Position numbers and translations under genes: made by a program
Shown: piece by piece, positions 12,640 to 22,980 of the stretch
Numbering within the stretch: position 1 is the first letter of the stretch
Layout of the letters: the number at the start of each line of letters is the position of its first letter
NCBI GenBank assembly: GCA_946807835.1
Contig: OX327699.1
Location: 23,858,014 to 23,922,013, forward strand
DNA length: 64,000 bases
Reading direction: 5' to 3'
From: Ailanthus altissimus
Taxonomy: Eukaryota; Streptophyta; Magnoliopsida; Sapindales; Simaroubaceae
Notes under the pieces: generated by a model
Told to the model about the DNA's origin: nothing
Database searches by the model: none
What the model saw: the letters and a program-made list of their open reading frames with translations, nothing else

Positions 12640-13000
12640 AGATGATCATGCTTATTTGCGAAAGAAGACATTATATAGATTAAAGCAATCACCTGGATAA
12701 TGGTATAGGAGATTTGATGAGTTTATGATGGCTTGTAGCTTTGGTACAAACAATTATGACGAATGTGTGTACTTTAAAAGTTTGAGTTATAGGATGATGT
12801 ATTTATTTTTATATGTCGATGATATATTGATCAAATGTAAGAATATGGAAGAGATACAGAAACTCAAGAAGCAGTTGAGTGGCGAGTTTGAAATGAAGAA
12901 TTTGGGAGCAGCAAAAAATAATTTTGGGTATGGATATTGTGAGAGAAAGAATGGATGTTATTTTTTGTGTCTTAATAGCGATATATACTCAAAGTCCTAG
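12640..13000 (+). pseudogene. copia reverse transcriptase fragment
   Basis: An LYRLKQSPG-like block is followed by a stop, then an open frame with the catalytic YVDD box at 12,812-12,823. After this come a KLKKQLSGEFEMKNLG stretch and stops. Only the C-terminal part of the RT domain is kept. The gag-to-RT distance shows that protease, integrase and most of RT are deleted. Confidence 0.85.
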
Positions 13001-13371
13001 AAAGGTTTGGCATAACAAATGCAAAGGATGTTTTTACTACTTTAGCTATGCATTTTAAATTGTCAGTAACATAATCACCAACATTCAAATAAGAGAAACT
13101 AGAGATGAGTAAAGTATCGTATGCAAGCATTGTGAGGAGCATCATATATGCAATGGTTTGCACAAAACCAAACATAGCATAGGTTGTGAGCGTGGTGGGT
13201 AGATACATGACGAATTCAGGTAAGATTCATTGGCTTGTAATGAAGTAGATTTTGATATATCTCAATGGGACGTCGAATCACGGGTTGATGTATAAAAGGG
13301 ATGAGGATAGCAGTGTAATGGTAAAATAATACATAGACTCAGATTATGCATGTGATCTAGATAGAAGAAGA

Positions 13372-13788
13372 TTGTTGACAAGTTATATATTTACAGTGTT
13401 TGGGTGTAATATGTGTTGGAGATCTATTCTACAACATGTGGTTGTACTATCTACCATAGAGGTGGAATACATAACTTTTGGAGAAGCTATTAAGGAGGTT
13501 GTGTGTTTGAAAGGCATATGCGCAGAGGTAATGGCGACTAAAGATGTGAACACCGGTGTGTATTGTGACAATCAGAGTGTCATACACCTAAGCAAGTACC
13601 AAGTGTTTTACAAGACATCTAAACATATTGATGTGTGGCTACATTACATTCAAGAGATTGTCCAAAGTGATGAAGTTAGTCTAACAAAAATAGCATCGTC
13701 TAAAAATCCTACTGACATATTGACTAAGCCATTATCCTCGGTTAAGTTCATCATATGCAAGGACTTAACCAAAGTCACTACTATGTGA
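13372..13788 (+). pseudogene. copia RNase H fragment
   Basis: A 138-codon open frame matches the C-terminal copia RNase H domain. It has an LSTIEVEYI block, a VYCDNQSVIHLSK block, a SKHIDVWLHYIQE block and a NPTDILTKPL block. It is out of register with the RT fragment upstream, with stops between, so it is a relic. Confidence 0.88.
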
Positions 13789-13857
13789 GGGTGACCAAAG
13801 ATGCACATATTAAAGATCGAGATACTTTATGAATAATTTTGAATCAATAAGGGAATT

Positions 13858-14497
13858 TGTGAGAAAGTTGATTAAAAATCATTGGAATCTGATTTAGAGA
13901 GCAAGTCAAGTGCATTCGATGCACAAAGGTCGAAGACAGATGCGAAATGAGGATGAAAGACGCAATGGTTATGCCCAGGCATGGGCACCGCGGCACTACG
14001 TTGTGGATACCGCAGTGCCCCAGACAACACCTAAGCATCGCGGCGCTAAAGAGTAGGCGCCGCAGCGCCCGGTGCGAGAAAAAGGTTTTCCCATTTTGTG
14101 AGTTTTCTACTTGTTATAGATCTCCGTAAAATAACTCTCACACATTTAGAGTTAACCTGGGTCATCCTAAAGCCTACATAAAGACCCTCATTTAGCTTAT
14201 AAACACATATTTGTGATCATAACACTCTCTATAATTCTTCGTAAGAGAAACCCCTTGTTTACAAGAGAAAGTAAGTTCTTTATGAGTATTTTTTTGTAAA
14301 ATGTATACTTTGTGAGTACTTTATAATTTTAATAATAAAAAAGTGTGATCTTGATTCGATGTGAACATAATCAAGTTGCCGAATTACGTAAATTTTATAT
14401 ATTATTCTTCTACCTTTTTTCTCTAAATTTTTTAATTATTTATTTTTGTATTATATTACTTTAAATATTTTCTTATGTAATTGCTTCCGCTTCAACA
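13858..14497 (+). repeat. 3' LTR of the copia element
   Basis: This is the pair of 11,243-11,906. It starts TGTGAGAAAGTTGATT and ends CTTCAACA. It is followed at 14,498 by the gtctc duplication. Confidence 0.88.
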
Positions 14498-14636
14498 GTC
14501 TCCCACTGTGGTACACTCCAATTTAGCCTAAAAACATCAAACCTTGTAGTACTATAAACCAAATGCGACAAATGAAGCTTAAGATCAAATTTAATGCCTA
14601 AATACCTTGTAACTAGCAACAATTCATCTTCTGAAC
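14498..14636 (-). pseudogene. F-box/DUF295 pseudogene, middle piece
   Basis: Minus-strand coding remains SSEDELLLVTRYLGIKF and later YSTTRFDVFRLNWS then VPQWE. These are characteristic DUF295-domain blocks. The piece is flanked on both sides by LTR elements. Its low end abuts the gtctc duplication of the copia element and its high end abuts tgaac at 14,632-14,636 before the second LTR element. It joins in frame with 11,018-11,242 downstream and with 15,616-16,390 upstream (LV + SSEDE). Confidence 0.85.
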
Positions 14637-15615
14637 TGTTGAAAAATTGGTGATTTAATAATCTTGGTTGGATAAGAATTGAGATGAATATCAAAGTGGA
14701 GAGTCACAAGAAGTCAAGAACATGTGGGACACGTATGGAGAAGTCTAGGACGTGTGGGACGCGAAAGGAGAGGTGAAACGAGACTCAAAGACGCGAAAAA
14801 AAAGAAGGAATCGCGAGGAGCTGACCAACGCCTCGGCGCTCAACACAGAAGACTAGCACCGCAGCGCTCAGAGACGATCGCCGCAGCGCCAGAATGCGTG
14901 GAAAAATCCGTTTTAGTTCAGAATTTTAAGTTTTGGGAATTTTTAGACTTCCAAAACAAGTGGACTCTTACTCCAACAAAGAATAGGGTTTGTAGGCACA
15001 AAATACACCCTATATAAACACTTGTAAACCCTTGTTTAAGATTAAGCATCTAAGGTTTCAAGATGTAACCATAAGAGAGAATAGAGGAGCTAGGTAGGCA
15101 CTAAGTGCGTGGTGCACTAGGGTGTAACCTTGGGGGGTGTTTTCTTCTTTAGGTTCTTTGAGTGAATAAAAGAGAAACACCATAGATCCTTTTGGCTTAG
15201 ATGCTCGGGCTATTCTTGTGTTTCTTGTAAAAATCTCTTATGATGAGATACGAAGGGGTCTTAGAGAGTTATAGTGATCAAGGGTAGATACTTAGAGGTA
15301 TCTATAGGAGATACTAAGGGGTCTTGTGGGATCATTGATGATGTAAAAAGATACTTTGTGATCTATTTCAATGGTAAGAAGCTGGAACATCGATCCTCCG
15401 TGGACGTAGGCAATTTGGGCCAAACCACGTATATCTTGTATCTTGTGATTGGTTTATTTTTTTTATTTTTATTGATGTGTTAATCTTATGTGTTCTTATT
15501 TATGGTATGAGTTATGACTTTTCGTTGCACATAGAATAAAAGGGGTATCAAAATTATAGCTTAGTTGATGTCATAGAAATATTAAATTAAAGTGCATGGC
15601 GTGATATTCTCAATA
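14637..15615 (+). mobile_element. second LTR-type retrotransposon remnant (solo LTR or 5' LTR plus stub)
   Basis: The element starts TGTTGAAAAATTGGTG directly after tgaac (14,632-14,636). The host F-box sequence resumes at about 15,616 with taaac, a 4-of-5 match to that flank. A plus-strand TATA motif, ctatataaaca, lies at about 15,009-15,019, and aataaaagag follows near 15,164. A TGCACA end at 15,526-15,531 followed by ggggtatca could mark the true LTR end and a degenerate primer-binding region. In that case the element is a 5' LTR with a short internal stub. Alternatively TG..CA spans 14,637-15,612. The GC-rich motifs accgcagcgc and gccgcagcgcc resemble those in the neighbouring copia LTRs. 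Confidence 0.7.
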
Positions 15616-16390
15616 TAAACTAACCAAATACTGCATATCACCACTAAATTGAGGCGGTGTTTGAATAATTGAAACTCTAGGTGTATCACCACCAACATCG
15701 CATTCTGCAATTACCCCGTCCTTATCAACTGCATAAAATAATCCTTTCTAAAATAACATCTTCGGAATAAAATATACCTTCAATTATTGTCCAAGATTGG
15801 TCTCCATTTCTACAATAAGCCAAATCAACTTGTTGGATTCAGAATCGCTACCGCAGTAAAACGTGAATCTAGAGTGGACTCGAAGATAGAACGATTTTCT
15901 TAATAAAAGAGTCACGCATTTCTCTTAGACTAAGGTTGTAACGGTCACCGAGCGATGAAGCAAGCGTGTATTCTCTACCGATTTCAAAGTAACTGAAACT
16001 GACTACACTAGGGAAGGAGGATAGCGGAGGAAGGTGAATTTTGGCACGTGTCAGGGGATTGAGCAGAAGAATGGTTGGGGTTTCGTCGAGGATGATTGGC
16101 CAGCCGTGAGAAGAGCCACAGTGGCGTTTGTGATGAGAAATTTCGGAAAGGTTGAGGAAGTGGACTTTCTTGCCGGAGAGATTGAAGAAGGTGCGGTGTG
16201 ATTGGTGGGATTGTGATTGAGGTAACATGAGCAAAGGGAGCTGAGGAGGGAGGTGATTTGGTATTTTGAGAATTGAGTTTCGCCTGTTGCGACACACTGC
16301 TTGGAAGTGGAGGTAATAGCTGTAGATTGTGAGCTTTTTGAAAATTTCTTCTATTAGTTGTGGCGGTAATCGGGTCCAATCCACCTCCAT
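15616..16390 (-). pseudogene. F-box/DUF295 pseudogene, N-terminal piece
   Basis: The minus-strand start ATG at 16,388-16,390 gives MEVDWTRLPPQLIEEIFKKL, an N-terminal F-box. A GWPIILDE block, an LLLNPLTRAKIHLPP block and an FIKKIVLSSS block typical of DUF295 proteins follow. The frame then hits stops at about 15,869 and 15,848. It resumes in a second frame (LAYCRNGDQSWTIIEG) and shifts again near 15,760 to KGLFYAVDKDGVIAECDV and GDMQYLV. F-box proteins of this type are SCF ubiquitin-ligase adaptors with unknown targets. Together with the pieces at 14,498-14,636 and 11,018-11,242 it makes one gene of about 400 codons, inactivated by two retrotransposons plus point lesions. Confidence 0.88.
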
Positions 16391-16713
16391 CTTCAACGAT
16401 CTGTAATCTTGTCTAATTCTGCAATATTATATTCTATATTTTAGAGAGAGGGTATTATAACTGCTGGCGGGATTGTAGAAACGATTTTTAAAAAAATTTA
16501 TATTTATTTTGATTTAGTAATAAGGTAATATAGAAAAAATATTTTAATTGTGAATTTTTACATATATTCTTTTTGTTAATATTAACAAACTTTTTATATT
16601 ATATCCTTTATTACTATATTTTTTGTGTGAGTGAGTTAATAAATTATAAAAGATTTAAATCTGTGATCTTATTTTTTTCTTTAGAAAAATTTAACAAAAA
16701 AAAACACTAATAA

Positions 16714-17135
16714 TAGGGGTGGGCATTATTCTCAAACCCGACCCGGTTTCGACCTGACCTATCTCAAAATTTTGGATCGGAACGAAAATAAAAATGGGTT
16801 TGGGATAGAATTTTCTGTCCCAAATAGGAATTCCTGACCCGAATCTATTTTTTTAATTTAAAAAATTAAATTCAAAAATATTCTACTTGTTCGGTCTCAA
16901 ATTGTCTCGACTCGTCCTAAACCCGAATCAAAACTACGTCGTTTTAAAATAATTTTTTTTTAAAAAAAATTAGAATTTCCCGACCCGAATTGTCCTGACC
17001 GTCCTGAACCCGAATCAAAACTACGGCGTTTCAAAATAATTTTTAAAAAAAAACGAGAATTTTCGGTTGAGTTCAGGTAGGGGTTGGAAATTTTCGAACC
17101 CGACCCAAACCCGAACCCGAAATTGCCTACCCCTA
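16714..17135. mobile_element. hAT-like MITE, 422 bp
   Basis: The left end is TAGGGGTGGGCATTATTCTC. The right end, reverse-complemented, begins TAGGGGTAGGCAATTTCGGG. The 8-bp flanks actaataa (16,706-16,713) and actagtaa (17,136-17,143) match at 7 of 8. Subterminal cccgaccc and gaacccg motifs are abundant in both ends. The left 30 bp are nearly identical to the left end of the 149-1,462 element, so they are one family. There is no coding frame. Confidence 0.8.
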
Positions 17136-17143
17136 ACTAGTAA

Positions 17144-18760
17144 AGAATACATAAAAGTGGTTCTAAAATTCCTTTTTATAGTACAATAATCCTTATGTTA
17201 TCTAAACTCTTAATCCTAATAGGATTTGGATAAAATAATATCTTTATACTATTTTAATTTAGATAATTAAAAGGATAAATATAATATCTAATATTATCTT
17301 TAATTAAATAATTTAGATAATTCATAATTATTTATTTATTTTAATTTAAATAAATAATCTAATTATTTATATAATTTCATAACTATTATAAATTGAGCCA
17401 GTAATTAATTGAGCCTAACAAGTTTAATCAAATTAAATATAGGCTAATCAAATTAATTAATTAAGTTTAATAAGTTTAATCAAATTAAACATCGGTCAAC
17501 TAAATTAATTAATTAATTATAATAAATTTAATCAAATTAAACTTGAGTCAATTAATTTTTTTTTTTAAGGAGATTACAACAATTTTGTATTTTCACGTAC
17601 TACTTGGAGGATGGGGGGTCGAACCCAAGTGGGGATATGAGTCCTTGGGGGGTCAGCCAACTCGGCTAAGCACCCATGCTCGAATCAATTAATATTTTAG
17701 ATTTAACAATTAATTCAATAGTCAATTTCAATGTTTATAGAGCCAGTATGGGAACCTGATGGACCTACAAAAGTAAGCTTCAATAAATTAAATTATTTGA
17801 TTAAACTCTTTAATCAATATGATTTTATTTATTAACTTTATATTATTCAACTAAAAATATAAAGTTGAACTCTTAATTTGCAGATAAATTATAAAATAGA
17901 AAACTGTCTTTGTCCATTTAATAATCATTTCATATAAATCAATCATCCACAAGTGTTCATAATTAGAGCTAGGTCGAGTGTCCGTTAACCTCTCTAATTA
18001 CATCTTTATCCTTGATTTACATTAATCCTCTTTTGAACATTTAATTTATGAAATTCATAAATTTATTATTATTTTCTATAACTCTTAAAGAAAACTGAAC
18101 GCTCATAATATTTAAGACTATAATTAATTATCAAGGGAATAACTTATCTAACTTCATTTCAAAATGAGTGAATTCCATATTTGTGATAAATGTTCACAGT
18201 TATTCATTTTGTTACATTTATAAAATATTAATAATTGACTGAAAATTTTTTACAGTATTTTCCTTGTAAATTAATAAACATAACTTAATGAATAAGAGTT
18301 CATTAATCACTCAGAATTAAGATTAATCCATATATGATTATATTGTGATAAAATAAATTCTCTTTACTAACGGAGATTAATAGATAATTAATTTTATCAT
18401 AATCCAGTCCTATATAATCAACATTATACAAAGTGTCTTCATTTTCTATGTCAACACATAGAATGATCCGGATAAGACTATTATATACAATATATAAATG
18501 GACCGCACTTATAGTATATTAAAATAAAATTTTCGTCTTTATTTAGACTAAAGACAAGTTTAGAATATTACACTTAAACTTAATCTTCTCGTATATAATT
18601 ATTATATACTAAGTTTAAGATTATATATAATAATTAAGAAATTTCATGATATTTGAATAAAATAATCATAATTATAAATATAATATTAAATAAATAATTT
18701 TTATTAATTATTTTTAATAATATCTAAATATAAATAATTATACTTCTATAGCACACTTTT
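17144..18760 (-). repeat. dispersed repeat, copy B (with nested SINE)
   Basis: This AT-rich stretch is similar, as reverse complement, to 8,880-10,440. It contains shared blocks such as aggtccat, aattatgaac, gataaagatgtaattagag and gattatataggactgga. It is interrupted at 17,557-17,681 by a SINE. There are no coding frames. The ends cannot be set precisely. An LTR-type or other non-autonomous retroelement is the likeliest nature. Confidence 0.5.
17557..17681 (-). mobile_element. tRNA-derived SINE
   Basis: Read on the minus strand, the element opens with gagcatgggtgcttagcc. It has an A box tagccgagttgg (17,657-17,668) and a B box ggttcgaccc (17,616-17,625), and ends in an A-rich tail (the T run at 17,556-17,566 on the plus strand). 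The flanks gagtcaattaat (17,545-17,556) and gaatcaattaat (17,682-17,693) are 12-bp duplications with one mismatch. The internal polymerase III promoter boxes, short length and tail identify a SINE. It sits inside dispersed repeat copy B. Confidence 0.85.
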
Positions 18761-18761
18761 A

Positions 18762-18968
18762 ATGGAATACGATGGTTTGAATCATAAAGAGATTTCTCGG
18801 CATAAAAGTAAAAGTTCACAAAGTTCTGAAATTGTGATCATAGCCTGGTTTTCTTGTGCATTGCCGGGGCAGGTGAGTGAGCTTTCTTGTTATGAAGAAA
18901 TGATAAACAACATTGTGCGTTGTTTATCCGAGCAGAGATCAAGAGAACTTAACGAAGTCAATAAATGA
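18762..18968 (+). other. 68-codon frame, unrecognised
   Basis: An open frame of moderate complexity (HKEISRHKSKSSQSSEIV) right after repeat copy B. No domain, promoter or partner exon could be recognised. It may be a chance frame or a gene relic. Confidence 0.15.
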
Positions 18969-19644
18969 TGTGGACTATGAGGTTTTCAACGGCATCAGGC
19001 AGATTGTCAAAATGGACCAACCACATATTTTTACCTCGTGAATTGTGTGATTATAATTTTTAAATAAAAATTGCAAAAGCGAAATTTTTAAAAGGAGAAA
19101 TTTTAGAAGTTAAAAAAAGTCAATGATAGTTTAATTGTTAATTAATATTTTTTTAAGTAATTAATTATTTAGTTATATATTATTAAAAATATGTATTTGT
19201 TATTAAATTATTAAAAATAACATTTAATAAAATTTATATTAAAATTCTATACAGTTAATATTTTTTATATAAAATAAAATTTATAATTTAATCTTTAAAA
19301 TTTATTAACATTTTTTTATAGACAACACAAAAATAATTGATGCTAAAATTTAGTTTTGTGATCAATGTGAAATAATGGCCATAATAATTGAAACTCTAAA
19401 TATTAATAAATTCAAATTTATAAAAATTCAAGTAAAATTAATATATAATAATTAATGACTTAAATAAATTATTGTATTTAGTGTAAAAGTAAAAATAGAA
19501 TAAAATATTATATACATATGACAAAAAATATATATTTGGTAGAGTATTATAAAGATATAATGGTTGCAAAGATATAGAGACATAGTGACTTTCAACAAAA
19601 AGTAAAAATCATGTTAATTGAATATGATTTATTTTTTAAAAAAA

Positions 19645-20755
19645 AATTAGAAATAACCCTCTAATTTTATAAATATTCTTTATTAACTATATTTTAATTG
19701 CCTATTTATTATTAGCCAAATAAATTGTAAATAGATATATTTGCCCCATATGCATAATATAGTGTTAAAAAAAATTCAAACATCAAATTTAATAAATGCA
19801 AGCTTGATTTAAGACAATCCATCTTCAAGAACACAATTCAATATTCCAAATTCAAAATATATAGATTTAAAGTTATAAAACATCTTCTTCACATAAGATA
19901 TGTTTTTGTCATGTTATATATTTTCTGCTATATATATTTGAAATATTAGATTTGTTAGAAGTTGTGGTTATTTTAAAATGAATACATAAAATACAAGTGT
20001 AATGTATAATTGTGAAGTTTGAATAAAAAAAAAAGGTTGAATGAGAGAAAAATAAAGTGGCGGGGAGGAAAACTAAAAACTAGAATTGAACTACGAATTA
20101 CATTACAGGCAATAGTTGTAAGTTTGCGATTGTTGCTCGAGATGCCTAACAAATGAGGTTGCATCTCGATCCGAGATTGTTGGTCGAGATATGATTGTTG
20201 AGCATCTCGACTAACAATTTCAATATATGGGCATCTCGCATCTCAGCCTGAGATTGTTGGCAGAGATGCAATCTAATTTATTGAGCATCTTGGCCAATAA
20301 TCGCAGACTTATGACAGTTGCCCATGATACAATTTTAATTTTTAGTTTTCCTCTTTGTTACCTTATTTTTCTCCATTCAATTTCGTTTATTTTCAAACTT
20401 CATCATTATATACTACAATTATATTTCTATGTATTCATTTCAAAATAATCATAACTTCTAACAAAATCTAACATTTCAAATATATATAACATAACAAAAA
20501 CATATCTTATGCGAAGATGTTTTACAACTTTAAATTTATTAATGTTAAATTTTAAATATTTAACTGTGTTGTTGGAGATAAATTGACTCAAATTAAGTTT
20601 GCATTTGTTAAATTTAATGTTCAAATATTTTAATTAACACTATATTATGCAAACGATAACAAATATATCTATTTACAATTTATTTGACTAATAAAAAATA
20701 AATAATTAAAAGATGACTAATAAAAATTATTTTTAAAAAATTTCTAATAAAAATA
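19645..20755. mobile_element. 1.1-kb near-palindromic foldback element
   Basis: Two arms of about 500 bp are inverted copies around a centre near 20,200. Matching landmarks are caaataaattgtaaatagat (about 19,719) against its complement (about 20,660-20,690), tgcataatatagtgtt (about 19,750) against the complement near 20,637-20,652, and aagttgtggttattttaaaatgaatacat (quoted in part) against the complement near 20,425-20,460. The inner region carries repeated gagatgc and gcatctcg motifs. There is no transposase. A transcript would fold into a very long hairpin and could feed small-RNA production (inference). Confidence 0.7.
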
Positions 20756-21140
20756 TGCTATAAAATTAATAAAATATGTCAATATAAAAAAAGACCTCAA
20801 ATTTTTTTATTAAAAACTCAAAATTTTAACTTTTATAAATAAAAACAAAATAACTTTCAGCTGATTTTGTTTTATTTTATATTTTATTCGCACTTTCAGC
20901 ATCGAGTCGTTTTCTCTTTTTATTTATTTATTATTAGTTTTGCAATTAGTGCAACAAGGATTACGCCAACTAATGAATCGCCCATGATAATTAGTACCAA
21001 TGTATTAAAAATTGAGAAACAAGAAATAATAGCATAAATGTATTAAAAACTGAATTATAACTTTAAAAAACTACAAGTGAGCACAGACTTCTAAGCATCA
21101 AAATATAGATGAAAACTTTCTTCTGCCACCAAGACTAAAA
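20756..21140. other. intergenic, likely 3' flank of the pseudouridine synthase gene
   Basis: AT-rich with no gene. The part nearest 21,140 probably contains the 3' UTR and polyadenylation region of the minus-strand gene that ends at 21,311. Confidence 0.4.
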
Positions 21141-21248
21141 CAACTTTCTATTGAGAATCGGAAGTTTATAAATAAGTAAATAACTAAAACAAGAACAAGT
21201 GAACAACTTCCTATAGAGAATCGGGAGTTTATAAATAAGTAAATAACA
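21141..21248. repeat. tandem duplication, period 63 bp
   Basis: The block caacttt/cctattgagaatcgg and gagtttataaataagtaaat occurs twice, starting at 21,141 and 21,204 with a few substitutions. It lies just downstream of the pseudouridine synthase stop, probably within its 3' UTR. Confidence 0.75.
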
Positions 21249-21310
21249 AAAGCATACAGAGTGGCACAGAAAGTATCAGATGGCTTAAATCCATTTGCCG
21301 GTAAAAGAAT

Positions 21311-22980
21311 TCATTCAGCCATCACCTCCACTTCAGAACTTTTCTTGTCGGTGGCCTCATCATTGTTGACACCACGAAGATCCGGATAGTTTCGGTGATT
21401 CAAAGAATGCAACCACACGGCCACAACTCCTTCCTTCTGTTCTGTTCGAGCAATGTGCGCGTATATGTGCTTCATTTTGAAGTTTTCAGCTTCTTCTTTA
21501 TAGCCTTTCATTGACAGCTCTTCATGACTGTCCTTCCATTTTTGGTTGTATGATGCAAAGAGACATTCATCCAAGTACAAGCCAACCTCAGGAGCCGTAG
21601 GTACATTAATGTTAACATCCCTAAAATGTTTTTAGAAGTGAATTAGAGACCAAAACAAATCATTTCGAACATGAAAACAACAATTGAAGCAAAATAATGC
21701 ACTTACTTCTGCAAAGCAATTTCGATCAATGACTCGGGAGCACAATTCCTTATGACTGCAACGGCAAGCCCTATCATTTTCCGTATTTGATGAAGCATGA
21801 AACTCTGACCCACCACCTCACACTTAACAAATTCAATGCCTTCAACATTAACGACAGTCTTAGCATCAAAAGATATGATGTAGCGTCGAGCGGCAGGGTC
21901 TTCTGCTTTTGTTCTTGTGGTGAAGTTATGAAAGTTGTGAGTACCCACATAATGCTTCAAGATTCTATTAAATCTCTCCTTCTCATTCTCACCATAACAA
22001 AATCCACTTCCTTCTAACGGTTTCTTCTCTCCATTTAGATTCCCTTCCTCAACCACAATCTTTGTATCATTTGCTGATTTTGCAACCGAATTCATATCAA
22101 AAATCTTATTCTCTTCACAATCCTGAGATTCCTTCACTGATCCGGAATTAGTGTTTTCCAACATTACGGATTCAGAAATGGCTTTATTCCCATCCAAACA
22201 TTCTATATTTGTACTAGCACTGTCATCGTTGCAACTAGAGACTACATTATCATCTCCAACTTCAGAGTTCAAAATTGCATTTTCATCATTCGACGGAAGG
22301 CCTAGCTGATAAGTACGCTTACCCATAACACCAATTACTTTACGGCCTCTCTCTGAACACTCCAAACACTTAACAAGCTCATTACCAGACCCTAAACTAG
22401 CCAACACACTCTCCCTATCCCTATGCGAAGACGAATCAAGCGCAAAAACAGGGATAAGATACACATACCTCCTCCGATCACAGAACTTCTTGGCATTAAA
22501 CGACGCCGTCACACGCTTGTACCCATAAATCCGAATCTGCGCTGGAAGATTGGAATTCAGTCTTTCAACAAAACCGGGCGGATCGACGTAAAATCGGCCC
22601 GACACAACCTGGCCTACGGCGCTAACGCCCTTGTCGGTTCGGGCCGAGCGGGCCCATTCGTATCGCTTGGGGTTGCCGCGGTCTTGTTCGGGGACAGCGC
22701 CAGCGTGGAAGAGGGCTTCTTCGAGATCGCCCTCAATGGTTTTGGCGCCTGGGTTCTTTTGCATGCCTTGATAGCCGACGCCACAGTAAGCGAAGAATAT
22801 GGCGATCTTTCGGCGCTTGTAACGTATCTTTTTCTCGGTGGTGGTGCCGCCGCCGGCGGCTTCTGGCTCGTCGTCGGAGGTGGTGGTGGACATTTTGAGC
22901 TTTTTAGGATCTGGTTCTTGTCGTTCTGGCGGTCGGGGTGATGGCGATTTTGGGACGCTGTTGATATCTGCGATTTCCAT
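21311..22980 (-). CDS. tRNA pseudouridine synthase, TruA/PUS1 family
   Basis: Two exons on the minus strand, 22,980-21,707 and 21,620-21,311, join in phase 2 through a GT..AG intron of 86 bp to a 527-residue protein. It converts uridine to pseudouridine in tRNA, and possibly other RNAs, in the nucleus or cytosol as in eukaryotic PUS1 enzymes. Visible features are a charged, low-complexity N-terminus to about residue 50 with PKKLK and KKIRYKRRK basic stretches, the fold-start motif GVGYQGMQ (67-74), and the catalytic motif ARTDKGVSA with catalytic Asp116. A long insert follows residue 230, then the C-terminal FHNFT and FMLHQIRKMIG motifs. It resembles Arabidopsis At1g76120/At1g20370. No lesions are seen. 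The neighbour AMY2 about 6 kb away is also its neighbour in Arabidopsis. A signal peptide is absent. Confidence 0.93.

Larger units (their letters stand above)
11243..14497 (+). mobile_element. Ty1/copia LTR retrotransposon, internally deleted
   Basis: A complete-ended but degenerate element of 3,255 bp. LTRs at 11,243-11,906 and 13,858-14,497 both start TGTGAGAAAGTTGA and end GCTTCCGCTTCAACA. The flanks are gtctc on both sides. A primer-binding site tggtatcagagc at 11,910-11,921 matches the usual initiator-methionine tRNA site. Between the LTRs are gag remnants (about 11,940-12,540), a short reverse transcriptase piece (about 12,640-13,000) and an RNase H end (about 13,372-13,760), but no recognisable protease or integrase. 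The LTRs have diverged by many substitutions and small indels, so the insertion is old. The LTRs contain GC-rich repeats of the caccgcagcgcc type. Confidence 0.92.

Noticed and set aside
15616..16390. F-box pseudogene as the miR394 target (LCR)
   Set aside because: It is a DUF295-type F-box gene, not the kelch-type LCR family, and I see no miR394 complementary site in it.
22423..22941. 172-codon plus-strand open frame
   Set aside because: It is the antisense of exon 1 of the pseudouridine synthase. It is open only because that exon start is GC-rich, and no domain is present.
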